A DNA stretch of 64,000 bases, taken from the NCBI GenBank assembly GCA_934047225.1, contig OW204000.1, positions 16,944,001 to 17,008,000 on the forward strand. The letters are read 5' to 3'. Every line of letters starts with the position of its first letter. Position 1 is the first letter of the stretch. Of the stretch, positions 1-11,300 are shown piece by piece. The notes beneath the pieces were generated by a model, which was given only the letters and a program-made list of their open reading frames with translations, had not been told where the DNA came from and did not search any database. The position numbers and the translations under genes were made by a program. The stretch comes from Ypsolopha sequella (lineage: Eukaryota; Arthropoda; Insecta; Lepidoptera; Ypsolophidae).

Positions 1-64
1 AGATGGTGTTTTCTCGCTAGTGAGGTGAAAAGTTGAATGTGTCACACGAGAGCAAATTTACTCT

Positions 65-162
65 CCCTGCGTTCCGAAATAGAATTATATCGCTAAAATC
101 GATTACGAAAGTATGAAGTGAATGGCTTATGATCCATTGTAATTCTATTACGGACCGCAGGG
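65..162. mobile_element. 98-bp palindromic MITE, CCCTGCG family, copy 1
   Basis: The ends are inverted: CCCTGCGTTCCGAAATAG on the left and the complement of CTATTACGGACCGCAGGG on the right, with a core around ATCGATTACGAAAGTATG. The same unit occurs at 34238-34334, 49033-49130 (opposite orientation) and 49616-49713 with few differences. There is no coding capacity. The superfamily is not assigned because the target duplication is unclear. Confidence 0.8.
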
Positions 163-1929
163 TCTGTTTCTTGTGACTTGAATCCTCACTACGCTCAGGA
201 TTCTAACTTAGACTTACTATCACAAATCAATCACTTTTTTTTTTGTATTTTGTACTCGCTACGCTCGTGATTCAAATTTCAATTATAGAATCCTTCGCTT
301 GCTCGGGATTCAAACTCGGCACTCGCAACAAAAAAAATTTTGCTCTCTTTTTGCACAAATAGGTAGGTATAATAACCATTTTGTTCGAATAATTATGAGC
401 ACGGAACACTGATTATGAGTTTGAAATTTTTTATTTGCCAACTTTGACTTCAATAAATTGACTTCTAAATAATAGGTAATTTAGTGTAGTTTCTTAAAAC
501 AATTGCCATGTTTTACTTTAGAAAAAAGTATATTGCTATTTTACTGTAATAGGAGCTCATCTTAAAATATTTTAATACCTACTTAAATATTCGAATGAAA
601 ACACTTGTTAAATTAATTGAAATTAAAAGCAGGTGTTCTACTGTAAAAGGAGCTCATTTTGAAAATATTTTTGAGAGGTATTTATAAAAAAAAAAACAAT
701 TAAAATCAGAGAATGTGTTTTTAGTTTTTTGATAATCACAAGCCCAACTTATTTAACATGTCCACATCAGAAACATTAAAGGTGTCCAAATCTTCGATCA
801 CTTGGGCGAGATAGGGCCTCCTAACGTTACGTAAAATTGTCCAGTGTCTGTTTCCGAAACTTGCCATATGTTACTGGGACTGTTAAGGCAGTCATAAAAA
901 ATGTTGATGAACTCATTCATACTTATTGCAGGAACAAACGAATTTAAGAGTGCATACAAAGTCAGAACAAGCACTTCATTTCACATCGAATCAGAACTGA
1001 ACTCTATGACACTTCCTTAAGACAGGGCGCTCTGAGCCAGCTCAAGAATTAAGTAACGGCACTGATTTAAAGCGGCAGTTGTATATAGTACTTTTAGTAA
1101 GTTGAAAACTAGAAAATGCATATTTATTAACAAGTTCGACAGTTAAAACTTAGCAGTAAAGTTAACAAAAATTTGTCTTAAAAAATAATAAAATGGATCA
1201 TTTAATAAATACTGAGCAGTGAAATAACTAAATGGGCAGTTACGAGTGGGCAGTTGACAAATCAGAATTAGTCGGTAAGAAATCTCATTCTAAGCAGTTC
1301 GGCTCCGGCGTTTCGGGATGTGCAGCCCCTTCGCCCTTGCGTAACAAAGTGCAGGCACCCATGCCACCTCCACAGCTTCGCCTTGGGCGACCAGCCTCAG
1401 CCGCTACGGCTCGCACGGTTGCCTATACTTTATTACCGCGGGCGAGGGCAGCCCTCCCTCCACGCCTCCGGCTTTTTATATACACTCTAGGGGTAGTAAC
1501 CACAAGACTGTATAAAATCAGGGTGCGCTGAGTCGGTTTTTGAATATTATTTACCTACCAGTACAGAAGTCGACTTTTAGACCGTTTGAATCTACCAGTA
1601 CAGAAGTCCATCCACAAAACACGATTCAGTGCGTGTTCGAAAATTTACAAATGCGTGTCCCGCAATAAAATATGTAACTGTAGATCACGGTTTGGGCCCC
1701 TAGACCCAAATACATTGTTATATACTCTAAGTTACGGTAGATGATATTAAAAGCCAACCCCGAGAGAAGATATATAATAATAAACCAAATTAATGAATTC
1801 GAGATGTCTTCACGCGGCCAAATCATTTGATGGGTCTGTTTCGCGTCGCACGCTTTAAGCTCCGCCCCTTCTAACAAAAATCTTCCTCGCTTTTCAATCG
1901 GTTCGGGTTTGGGTGTCTCCACTCCCTGT
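163..1929. other. Gene-free stretch with repeat debris
   Basis: No convincing exon is seen. Several short copies of the motif CTCGCTACGCTCG and relatives lie at about 187-310, a motif that recurs near 11830 and 56826. A two-fold repeat of 'aggagctcat' context is at 550-680, and two copies of 'ctaccagtacagaagtc' lie at about 1554-1609. The GC-richer patch at 1310-1480 shows an open frame on the plus strand but no recognisable protein. Confidence 0.5.
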
Positions 1930-2810
1930 AAACTGCCGAACTATTTATCTAACTGCCCATCCATCCGTCAGCCTAGTTCGTCCACTGCTGGACATAAGCC
2001 TTTCCAGCGGGCCTATTGTGTATCTCTAGTTGCCTTCTGGACTGGGTGTCTATCATCAAAAACATAGATATACTATCGAATTCCGATGTCCTAAGGATAT
2101 TTTCGCACTTGAAGTGACGACACAGATTGTTAATAGTTCAATACCCACTAAAGGCAATTGTGAAATTTCAGTTTTTAGCTATGTTTTTGATGATAGGCAC
2201 CTCGTGCAGTTGGCAACTAAAGATACAGAATAGGGGGGCTGGACTTTGCCACTCCCGACGGTCATCCTTGAAGAATTACCCATACTCACATACGCTGGGC
2301 AGGCGGGTTGGTGAGCGCGGTGCCGGAACCCTCGCACCAGTGACGCCACTGCCAGTCACCAGTCTGTTCCATATAAGGCCCGGCTATTAGGGACGGATAT
2401 ACCGCCATCCATCGGTCCCAGACATGGTGGTTTGCCTGTGAGCTGTCCTCTTACTTCGAGGGGGTCTCCAAGTAAGATGGTGGTACCTCCACAGTCGAGC
2501 CCGGCATCAGCTCTACCACCTGTTCCATCATTTTTACTGGCCATTTATTTATTAGTCTACTTACGTATTTTTACTACTGACATTGTAAGACAAAATAACC
2601 GGCCAATTGTTTTTTTATTACTGTGCATGTTTTACTGTCGCACAAATTTACCAACCGCCGATAAGGCATGGTGGGCCTCCTGGTTTATTGCCTGTGAGCT
2701 GTCCTTTTACTCTCCCCGGAATTACTTCGAGGGGATCTCCAAGTAAGATGGTGGTAACTCCACAGTCGAGCCCGGCATCAGCTCTACCACCTGTTTATTC
2801 TTTTCTATAT
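1930..2810. repeat. Dispersed repeat cluster (LINE- or SINE-tail type)
   Basis: Two near-identical blocks at about 2430-2525 and 2690-2795 share 'cagtcgagcccggcatcag' and 'ctccaagtaagatggtgg'. The same sequence is present in inverted orientation at 18085-18375, where it is joined to 'aaggcttatgtccaacag', also found inverted at about 1988-2004. I judge this a common dispersed repeat. The short open frames in it look like repeat background, not genes. Confidence 0.7.
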
Positions 2811-3347
2811 TACCTTTATTAGGTATCGATGACTAGCCTCGCAGATTACGGTCTTGTATCGAAAATCAAGGAGGTAATTTCGAATTAAATATGTGACAGA
2901 ACGTATGTTCCGCCTACGTATGTTAGCCTAGGTCGAACAAGTTTTTTTGGAAATCCTTCAGTGCAGAGAGACAGAAGAGGATATTTTCTTTGTCCAGGAA
3001 AATATTTTTACTATAGTCTCTTTGAGAAGTACTCTGTTATTAATCATCAGTAAACCCTGTCTATTAAAGAAACTCATCGTTACGAGACTCGGCGTGGAGG
3101 GAACTCGACATCAAGGGAACAATTTACATTTATCACCCATGATTAGTAAAACAACAACAATTTAAATAAATAAAATTATAATTCTCGATACTCAATAAAA
3201 TATAACTTCAACATTTTGCTAACTAAGTAAGTATTAGAACGATTAGTATCAGGCTTCTTATGAATTTTCATTTGTAAGGGGGCAGATTCAAAACGTTTAT
3301 GCCTACCTATGTACTATAATATATAGACTAGGAGGTTTCAGTCAGTA

Positions 3348-3570
3348 ACCTTACTTATCGAGTAACAAGATGGGACCAATTTGTAGTTGTGTAGAAAACA
3401 AAACTACATCAAAATAATAGGATTGGCTGGGCGCAATCTGGAACTATTCGTTTTTGGTGACTGTACAAAATGCTTTAGATTGCACCCAACCAATTCTGTT
3501 TATTTTGATGTAGTTTTTTTTTCTACACATCTACGAATTGGTCACATCTTGTTACTCGATACATAGAGTT
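3348..3570. repeat. Inverted-repeat element (MITE-like)
   Basis: A left arm (3348-3442) containing TCGAGTAACAAGATG and ACTACATCAAAATAA is repeated inverted at 3476-3570 (TTATTTTGATGTAGT, CATCTTGTTACTCGA) around a spacer of about 35 bases. It has no coding capacity. Family unknown. Confidence 0.7.
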
Positions 3571-4446
3571 ACCCGCTGCACGCCCATAGTCTAATAGTAT
3601 GATAAAGGGTTTTCTAGAAATACATTTAATTCTTTTCCTTTTTTTGGCTTATTCTGTGCCAGTAATTTCAAAAATGATGCAGAATTTCAAGATAAAAGCA
3701 TTACTAAACTGTTGAAGAAAATAAACGTAAAAACATTAAATCATCAAGATAAATAAGATTTCAAAATGTAAAAACAACTTGAGATTCGCATAAAACAGTA
3801 ACTATATTAAATATCTATTTACATAATAACATAAGTTAATAATACTTAAGTACCTTTAGAATTAGTCACAATTTAAACATTAAATTAAAGTCATAAGAAA
3901 TATATCATAATTACATTACATTAATATTACATATTTGGAGGGAATAAGTAAAAAAACAAAACTAAGCTAACTAGAGATGTGGTTACTAACTGATTAATAT
4001 GGAAGCACAAAATTGTTTCCATTACTTTGTAATTACAATGCTGACTAAATAACTTCGCAGGTAAGAATAAAATCACAAATGATGTTGCAGTTACATTGCG
4101 TATTTACGAGAAACAAGGAGGGTGAGTAAATTTTAATGGTGTTTGTGGCTCCCTCCATTTCCAAACCCCTGTACTGCCAATTTAGTGAGTTGAAACGCAA
4201 ATTGTCATTGTAGACCCCCCCTCAATTATTAAAGCTTAAATACGCCCGTTGCGGTTACACGGATAAACGAGGAAGAAACCTGCCCACGAATCTATAATCT
4301 ATACCCGCAAAGTTATTTTGAATATTGTAACAACATTTATAATAATATTAAGTTGCTTTGTACTACTATTCATACTATGGATTATGCCAATTTTATAAGG
4401 AATGTACATTTCAATTACCAAATTTAATTTCACAACTTTGACTTTA

Positions 4447-4670
4447 AGGTTAAACGTTGGTCGCTTAGCGCAAAGTGCATAACTTAACTTTGTATTTCTT
4501 ATTTAGAAGTTGAAAATTAAAAAACATTTTGGTATGTGGCAGTTGACGCCAATAGTTCAGTATTAGTTAGGTTTATAAAGCATACGTTGGAAATTTAATG
4601 CACAATTAGTAATTTTGTCCAAACTAAGTTAAGTTGTGCACTTTGCGCTAAGCGACTGACGAAACTTAAT
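4447..4670. repeat. Inverted-repeat element (MITE-like)
   Basis: The arms carry GTCGCTTAGCGCAAAGTGCA at about 4460 and its complement TGCACTTTGCGCTAAGCGAC at about 4636. The flanking parts of the arms also match inverted (TAACTTAACTT and AAGTTAAGTTG). This lies just downstream of the RELCH stop, in or near its possible 3' UTR. Confidence 0.7.
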
Positions 4671-4780
4671 GCTAAATATATCGCAGTAAATCTCAATAAT
4701 CAGGCACAGCCTTAAATTTGTGCCAGACATACATTTTAGCAGCATATTAAAAATAGGGATTCATATAAAAAAAATGTGAT

Positions 4781-4786
4781 TTTATT
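4781..4786 (-). terminator. Candidate poly(A) signal of RELCH
   Basis: TTTATT on the plus strand reads AATAAA on the minus strand, 286 bases after the RELCH stop codon. The region is AT-rich, so other sites are possible. Confidence 0.35.
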
Positions 4787-5071
4787 GCATTACAAAAACA
4801 TCCTGTATGATCTGCAAATGTTTAAAACTTGTTCGCTATCTATATACTTGAAGAGAAGCTGTTTGAAGAGAGATAAACCATTCTTAGCGCAAATAGTCAC
4901 CTGCTGTGAGCAAGTATGAAAATTTAAGGCATCCAGTACCATTTTTTTTTTAACACAAGGCTTCTGCTGTCTAATTGACCATACCTATATTTCATTAGCA
5001 GACTCGTTTCAAGTTATTAAAATATTATTGCAACACTATATTTTTGTCGATGCACAACCAATTCTAGAATG

Positions 5072-5315
5072 CTACGTTTTCTTTTTGAAAATGTTCGGTA
5101 AATTCATATTACTCTTAGATTGCTGGAATATTTGCGTGACCCGTCGGCCCACGGCCTCTTGAGCAGCTAAAAGGTTAGAAGTGGTCGGCTTTTGTGCCTC
5201 GCGTGACGTCACTTCAGGTGTGTAGGTTATGGGCCCAGCTACATTGTGAATTAGCGCTTCTATGGCCGGTTTGTATTGCGCCATCGATTGCGTTTGGACG
5301 CCTTCTTCTAATTTT
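5072..5315 (-). CDS. RELCH: RELCH exon 16 (last coding exon)
   Basis: The acceptor TTATTACAG precedes a reading frame starting KLEEGVQTQSMAQYKPAIEA and ending NIFKKKT before TAG at 5072-5074. The C terminus resembles the vertebrate end (basic, ..ANVFQRKK). It takes one base to complete the AG left by exon 15. Confidence 0.88.
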
Positions 5316-8300
5316 CTGTAATAAGAATAAGGTTAGGGCTTTTGTAAGTTAAGTATTTGCTATTTACAAAAAATTGGTTAAGCGCGAGTAGTCTCGCGCC
5401 CCGGGTGTTTCGACCCATTATTATAATATTATTATAAGTTAGTAGTCTTAAATGCAATATGCAAGTCAGTCTACACTGGAACACCCACGTTTCACCGACG
5501 ATAATTACGTCCCACAAATCCACAAATATAGACCCACAATTTAACATGCCTCTGCGGGGTCGAGACTTTCGAACCACGGAGCGGTCGCGCTTCGCTTTTA
5601 AGGGGTTGTACGTTAGGAGATTCTGCCGAATTTCTCTGTTATTCTACCAGAATACCCTATTTTTTATTGATACCGAGATAAGTTTGATTTAACACATTAT
5701 GTCTGCAAGTCCCTGTCGTTTTTTATCAACCCGATGCTTTAGGACAAGAAATGCACAGGAATCAGAAAACTCGTTCAATCTTATCGTTAATATTGTTGAG
5801 ATAATCATTAAACTATATACGTGGGTAAACTACACAAACAGTGCTTTTAACACTATAAGAGTACAGTACAATAACGCTTTTAGAATGTTGATGAGACTTC
5901 CTCGATTCTGTAGTGCAAAAGAAATGTTTGCCGAGGCAAGTATAGACGATTTTTATGGTATCATCAGAATGAGAATCTGCTCCATCTGGACTGGAGAAAA
6001 GTAATAATAAAATTATGAATGTTTTATATAATAATGTATTGAATGTAATAGATCGACATTGGTCTGAAATTGTAAAATGAAATCAATCAAAGTTAAATGA
6101 AATTGTTATTGCTGTAATATTGATAACTTACTAACAGTTTTACTAACCATATTTTAATTTTAATCTTTATTATAACTAGTTGATAATTTGTAATTTGTTA
6201 ATTTTATATTAGCCTAAAGCCTGACATAAATAAATGAATTGAATTGAATTGAATTAAAGCCATAAAATTATCAAATTGATTCATACTATGCATACAAACG
6301 CCATACATTTTGTCTTCAAAGCGTCCCATCGGCGTGCCTGTCCGTGATTCTTGCGTCTCTACTATTAAGGCGATATGTATGTGTGAAAGTTTTAGCGTCC
6401 CTGTTACTTCATATGCGAAAAAACCCTCAGTGCGAGAGGGACGGATTCGTGGAAAAGTAGCAAAAAGTCGTTTTTTATCACTATATACTCGTAGTATAAA
6501 ACAAAATCGCTTTCCGCTGTCTGTCCCTATGTATGCTTAGATCTTTAAAACTACCCAACGGATTTTGATATGTTTTTTTTTTAAATTTGAGTGATTCAAG
6601 AGGAAGGTTTATATGTATAATACATGCCCGTGCGAAGCCGGAGCGGGTCGCTAGTATTAATATAAAATGTACTAAAGTTGCTATCAAAATTTCGTTTAAC
6701 CAGGTCTTAGATACCGTTAAAACCGTTAAATCTAATAAAATATAATTGTAGTCCATTATGCCATTCCAAATTATCAAACCAGGAGAACTGGTGTCGAAAA
6801 AGACCTCATTTCAATAAATATTTCTATCGAGCCGAATTTCTCCAATCGCGTTTCTGTTTAACAGATCCCTAGAAAAAGAATCCAAAAATGATATACTATT
6901 TTATCAAAATAATACATTATTTACTGAAGTAGATATGCAAGTTCTTAAAGTGTCGATTTTTTTTTCCGTATAGCCTTTAGGCGATACCGAAAAAAAAAAT
7001 GGGGTTTTTTCGAATCCATTTACTCCACTATAACGTCATCTACGTATTTCATTTTTGGGTAAATCTTTATTGAGTATTTCATTAGGATTGTAATTGTGAA
7101 ATCCTAACTAATTTCATTTTGAAATTGCATTCAAAATGTGGATATTATGTGTTTATAAAGTCTCCTTGAGAATCTTTTTGACAAAATAGCTTAGTACATT
7201 TTATATTAATAAAAAACCGACTTTTTGCTACTTTTCCACGGATCCGTCCCACTCGCACTGAGGGTTTTTTCGCATATGGAGTAACAGGGACGCTAAAACT
7301 TTTACGTATCGCCTTAATCCTGAGGTCACGTTCAAATACTAACGCAAATTCCGATAGTAGCGCTCGAGGGACTAAGGTTCCTGTTTTTTTCCGGAACCCT
7401 ATAAAGTTTATAGACCGAAGACATAAGACGAAAAGCAGGGATTGCGACTAGCTACAACTTCCCCTCACTGGACCAGTTTATGTGTCAGAATGCTGAAGCT
7501 GTTCAGCTCTACTTTAAGGAACTGTCCTGGCTGGGCTGACTGACCGGGGGGAAGTGCACAATATTCACGATTACCGAGAATCAGTGCAGGACTCATCGCC
7601 CCCGCTACGAATTTAGAATTTAGGGTTCCGTATAAGTTTATAGGGTTCCGGTAAAAAACGTATAAAATATGCGTTATTTACCTAAGAGCGGGCAGTAACT
7701 GGGGATGGTCCCTCGCATGATGAGCGACGAGCTGCAGACCGGGTGTCAGAGCGCTCAGAGATTCACTCGACAACGGCGCCCGGTGACACAGCGCGCATAG
7801 CAGGAACACCGCTGCAGATTGAGAAATATATACAGTGTCAATATTTATTTATTTATATGATGATGATGATGATGATTCATCCGACCGAGTTCGGTCACGG
7901 CGACTGTTGCGGCTGTGGAGAGCGTCGTCGGTTATGTGCCCTCATGTGACTTATGTAGCCTATCTTGTTCGTGAAAGTGCGGTTGCACAGGCTACATGTA
8001 AGTTTTCCATTGTAGTAGTTGTAATGTATGGCAGCTGGTGGTCTACATCGGAGTTCATCACGTCTGGCGTCAAGAGCAGCTCTTCGTTTAGCCTCGAACT
8101 CGAAGATGTTAGTGTTGACTGTATGCCGCCACAAAGTTCGATCCTCAGCCTGGACATCCCATGTCAAATTTTCTATATTGCAACTTTTCATGTGGCGTTT
8201 CTGCACGTCCTTAAACCTAAGGAACTGCCCGCCTTGTTTGCGTTTTCCACTGCGAAGCTCGCAATATAAAATGCGTTTCGCCATTCCATCTTCTGGCATA

Positions 8301-11300
8301 CGTCGCATGTGGCCACACCAGCGCAGCATTTATATATTTAACAAAGCTTACAACTACACTGGTGGACATAAAAATCGACTCAAGCATTGTTGTTCTACAT
8401 TTAAGGAAATAACCCAATCATACAAACATAAACATAGGAAATATATAACATATCATTTTAAAGGTATAGGCCTCCACCTTTGATAAAATGCATTTTTGTC
8501 TTATTAAAGTATTTGCTATACAGGCTGTAATTTTTTTTTTAAGTGATGAATTAATAAATATTGAAATAATCAAATCAGCGAAAAATTGAAAAAAAAAACC
8601 TTCTTTTACAAAATCATTCATTTATTCATTAATTAAGTTTAACATTAGTACTTCGTGTTCCCCCCTCTAGCCCTTATAACTGCTTGCAGCCGGTTCTTCA
8701 TTCACCTAATAAGTTTTTAATTAATTAAATGAATTTCACGTCCTGTATAGTGAATACTTTTAAACCAAAATGCATTTATTCAAAGGTGGAGGCCTATACC
8801 TTTAAAATGATATATATATTTCATATTATGTTTGTATGATTGGGTTATTCCCTTGAATGTAGGACAACAATGCTTGTGTCGATTTTTATGTCCACCAGTG
8901 TATTATTAGAGTGCATTACAAACTAGAAAAGATCAATCAGAAACAAACCCAAAGACAAGAATTTGAAAAAATTCCCCGGGCCAGGATTCGAACCTGCGAC
9001 CTCTTGTTATCAAAACAAGCGCGCTACCAATTCGCCACCGAGGTTCCTACCCAGAACGGCGAATTCTTCCATCATACTTGTCCACTGTTATTTTGGCTTC
9101 TGCCTGAGTATTCATATTCATTTAGAGTATTCATAGCGATGGATTTCGCAAAATAAACATAATCATAAAGCTTTTGTTATAATTCTAAATGTTCATTCCT
9201 ATAGGTTTTTTGAAAAACTGTTTACAGATTGAGTCATAAAAACAAAGGCGTTTTCGTCCCTTATTGGTTTAAACAAAATTAAAAGGCAGGGCTAGCTAAC
9301 ATCGCCACGACCAAGCACCAAGGTTTTGCAGCTGATCAGTTTGCAGTTTCTTAATCTAAGGTCTCAAATTCTTTCTTCGTACCAAATTCCAAGATTGTAG
9401 GAATTTTATGAACAGTCAGTGAGTGGAATTTTTACTATGAAAATACGCTTTGAAAGGCTGTATTTATTTATTACGATAAAACTAGAAATTATTATTTTAC
9501 AGCAACATATAGAGGCTATAGATAGACCATTAATTTTGACTCCTGACAAAAAGACCCTTAATACTCGGGCAGACAGACGGAGAACAAAGTGATCCTATAA
9601 GGGCTCCGTTTTCCATGATGAGGTAGGGAACCCTAAAAATACGTCTTTAGTTAAAAGTTGTACAGTAGTTTCACTTTATTTATGGTTTCTCCCATCCGGT
9701 TTTGGATTTTACACCATTTTAAAGGGAAGATGATAATTAAAATACATTTCATTGACTCCAGGCACTAGCTCTGAGCAACATAAACAATGATAAACTGGTT
9801 TACGAAACCGGTTGGGAGAAAACATAAATAAAGTGAAACTACTATACAAGTGCTTTTAACTCAAGATGTGTTTCAAGTTTCACCAAGTGCTGACAGTCGC
9901 AAGTATACATTTTCCTAAAAATTCGTACTCGAAACTAAACGCACTGATTCGTCCTAAAAACTGGCTATATTAAATATACGGAAAATGTTTTTTTTATCAA
10001 GCGGTAATCAGCCTCATTCCCCTCAAAATTGAATTCAAATTACCTTTCTCAGTGACAACTGTGCTATTACTATCAGCAGTAGGCATCACAAGTAAGGTTA
10101 ACGCCTCAGCGGCCCGCGCAGCTTCCTTCACAGTGAGGGTATGTTGGGAATCTTCACTGATGATCTGTTGTACCGCAGCCCAGCATCTGTCTTCACTTTG
10201 TAAGTTTCGTGAGACGCAGGCGCGGGCGACGCCGCCCCAGGCCGTGATTGCGCTTTCTCGTACTGAACTGTTAGGGAAATGCAGTTTTACTGGGGTTAGA
10301 TAAAGTGGCTTATTTAATAGATAAGCGCCCCGGACACATATGAAGACTGTTTTGGAAAAATAACCAATGTCCAATTTTTTGAATTTGTTTTTTTTTTCTC
10401 TATGGATTTTCTATTGTGCATACAATAATCTGGTAATATTAGAATCAGCAAAAACAACCAAAGTACATTCAAAATGTAGCTACAAAAACACAGTGCTTCC
10501 GGAAAAACCACCAACGTCAGCAACGTTTCTACAAAGAATAGCCAATAAATAAACAACTTTTTTTTTTACTTTTTATATACAAAATTAAGTATTTTCATAT
10601 ATCCATGTTTAATAAAAAAAACATAAATAAGGATTTTTCCATGTAACAAATTTTATAAGGTTTTATTTACCTATGCCCAACGGTTGGTAGATGTGGGCGG
10701 ATTGATTTTGATATTTACTTCCTGTAAAATGTCAGAAAAGTGACATTGGTTGTTTTTCCAAAACACTCTTCATATTCATCGCGAAAATAAACATGACTAT
10801 TTTAACAACGATATTACGGAGACGAAGGTTGATCAACGAACAAGTATACAGTAAAACGTTGGCGACACGAGCTAATCATACAAATACAGAATTATAAATT
10901 ATTTTTTAATACTTTTGTCGCACCCTGCCGGCCTGGACTTAAAGGTATTTTAACAGAAAAAGTCGGGATGTGCCGTGGAACAACCGGTTGGAACGAAGTT
11001 CCTTTCGATACCGACGCGCAAGCCGCCACTACGTCGAAAATAATTTCCAAAAACATCATTGCGCATGAGCATTTCTTTAATAAACCGTAGTTTTCGTTCC
11101 AGGGTCAATCAACTTTTTTACCCACACTTCTTATTGAATCTTTGCCAGTATTCAACCACAAAATTTGCAATTTGGCTTTTTCCTTTCCGAAAATGGTTTT
11201 GTTCGCTAACTAGACAACATATAAAAAAATATTAAAAATTCTCTGTAATTCTTAACAAATTTACGGTAACTCAGTAACAGAGTTTGTGGCCGAGTTACTA

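Noticed and set aside
7743..8483. Plus-strand open frames opposite the LINE fragment
   Set aside because: The minus frame has clear reverse-transcriptase C-terminal motifs; the plus frames are its shadows.
8976..9048. Candidate tRNA gene (minus strand) with good box A, box B and anticodon stem
   Set aside because: The acceptor strands GGAACCT and CCCGGGG do not pair, the anticodon would be TGA without the long serine variable arm, and the body recurs elsewhere. It is a SINE head.
10267..10285. Earlier acceptor CTAACCCCAG for RELCH exon 14
   Set aside because: In the phase left by exon 13 it would read through an in-frame TAA; the CCCTAACAG acceptor restores the conserved SVRESAI start.
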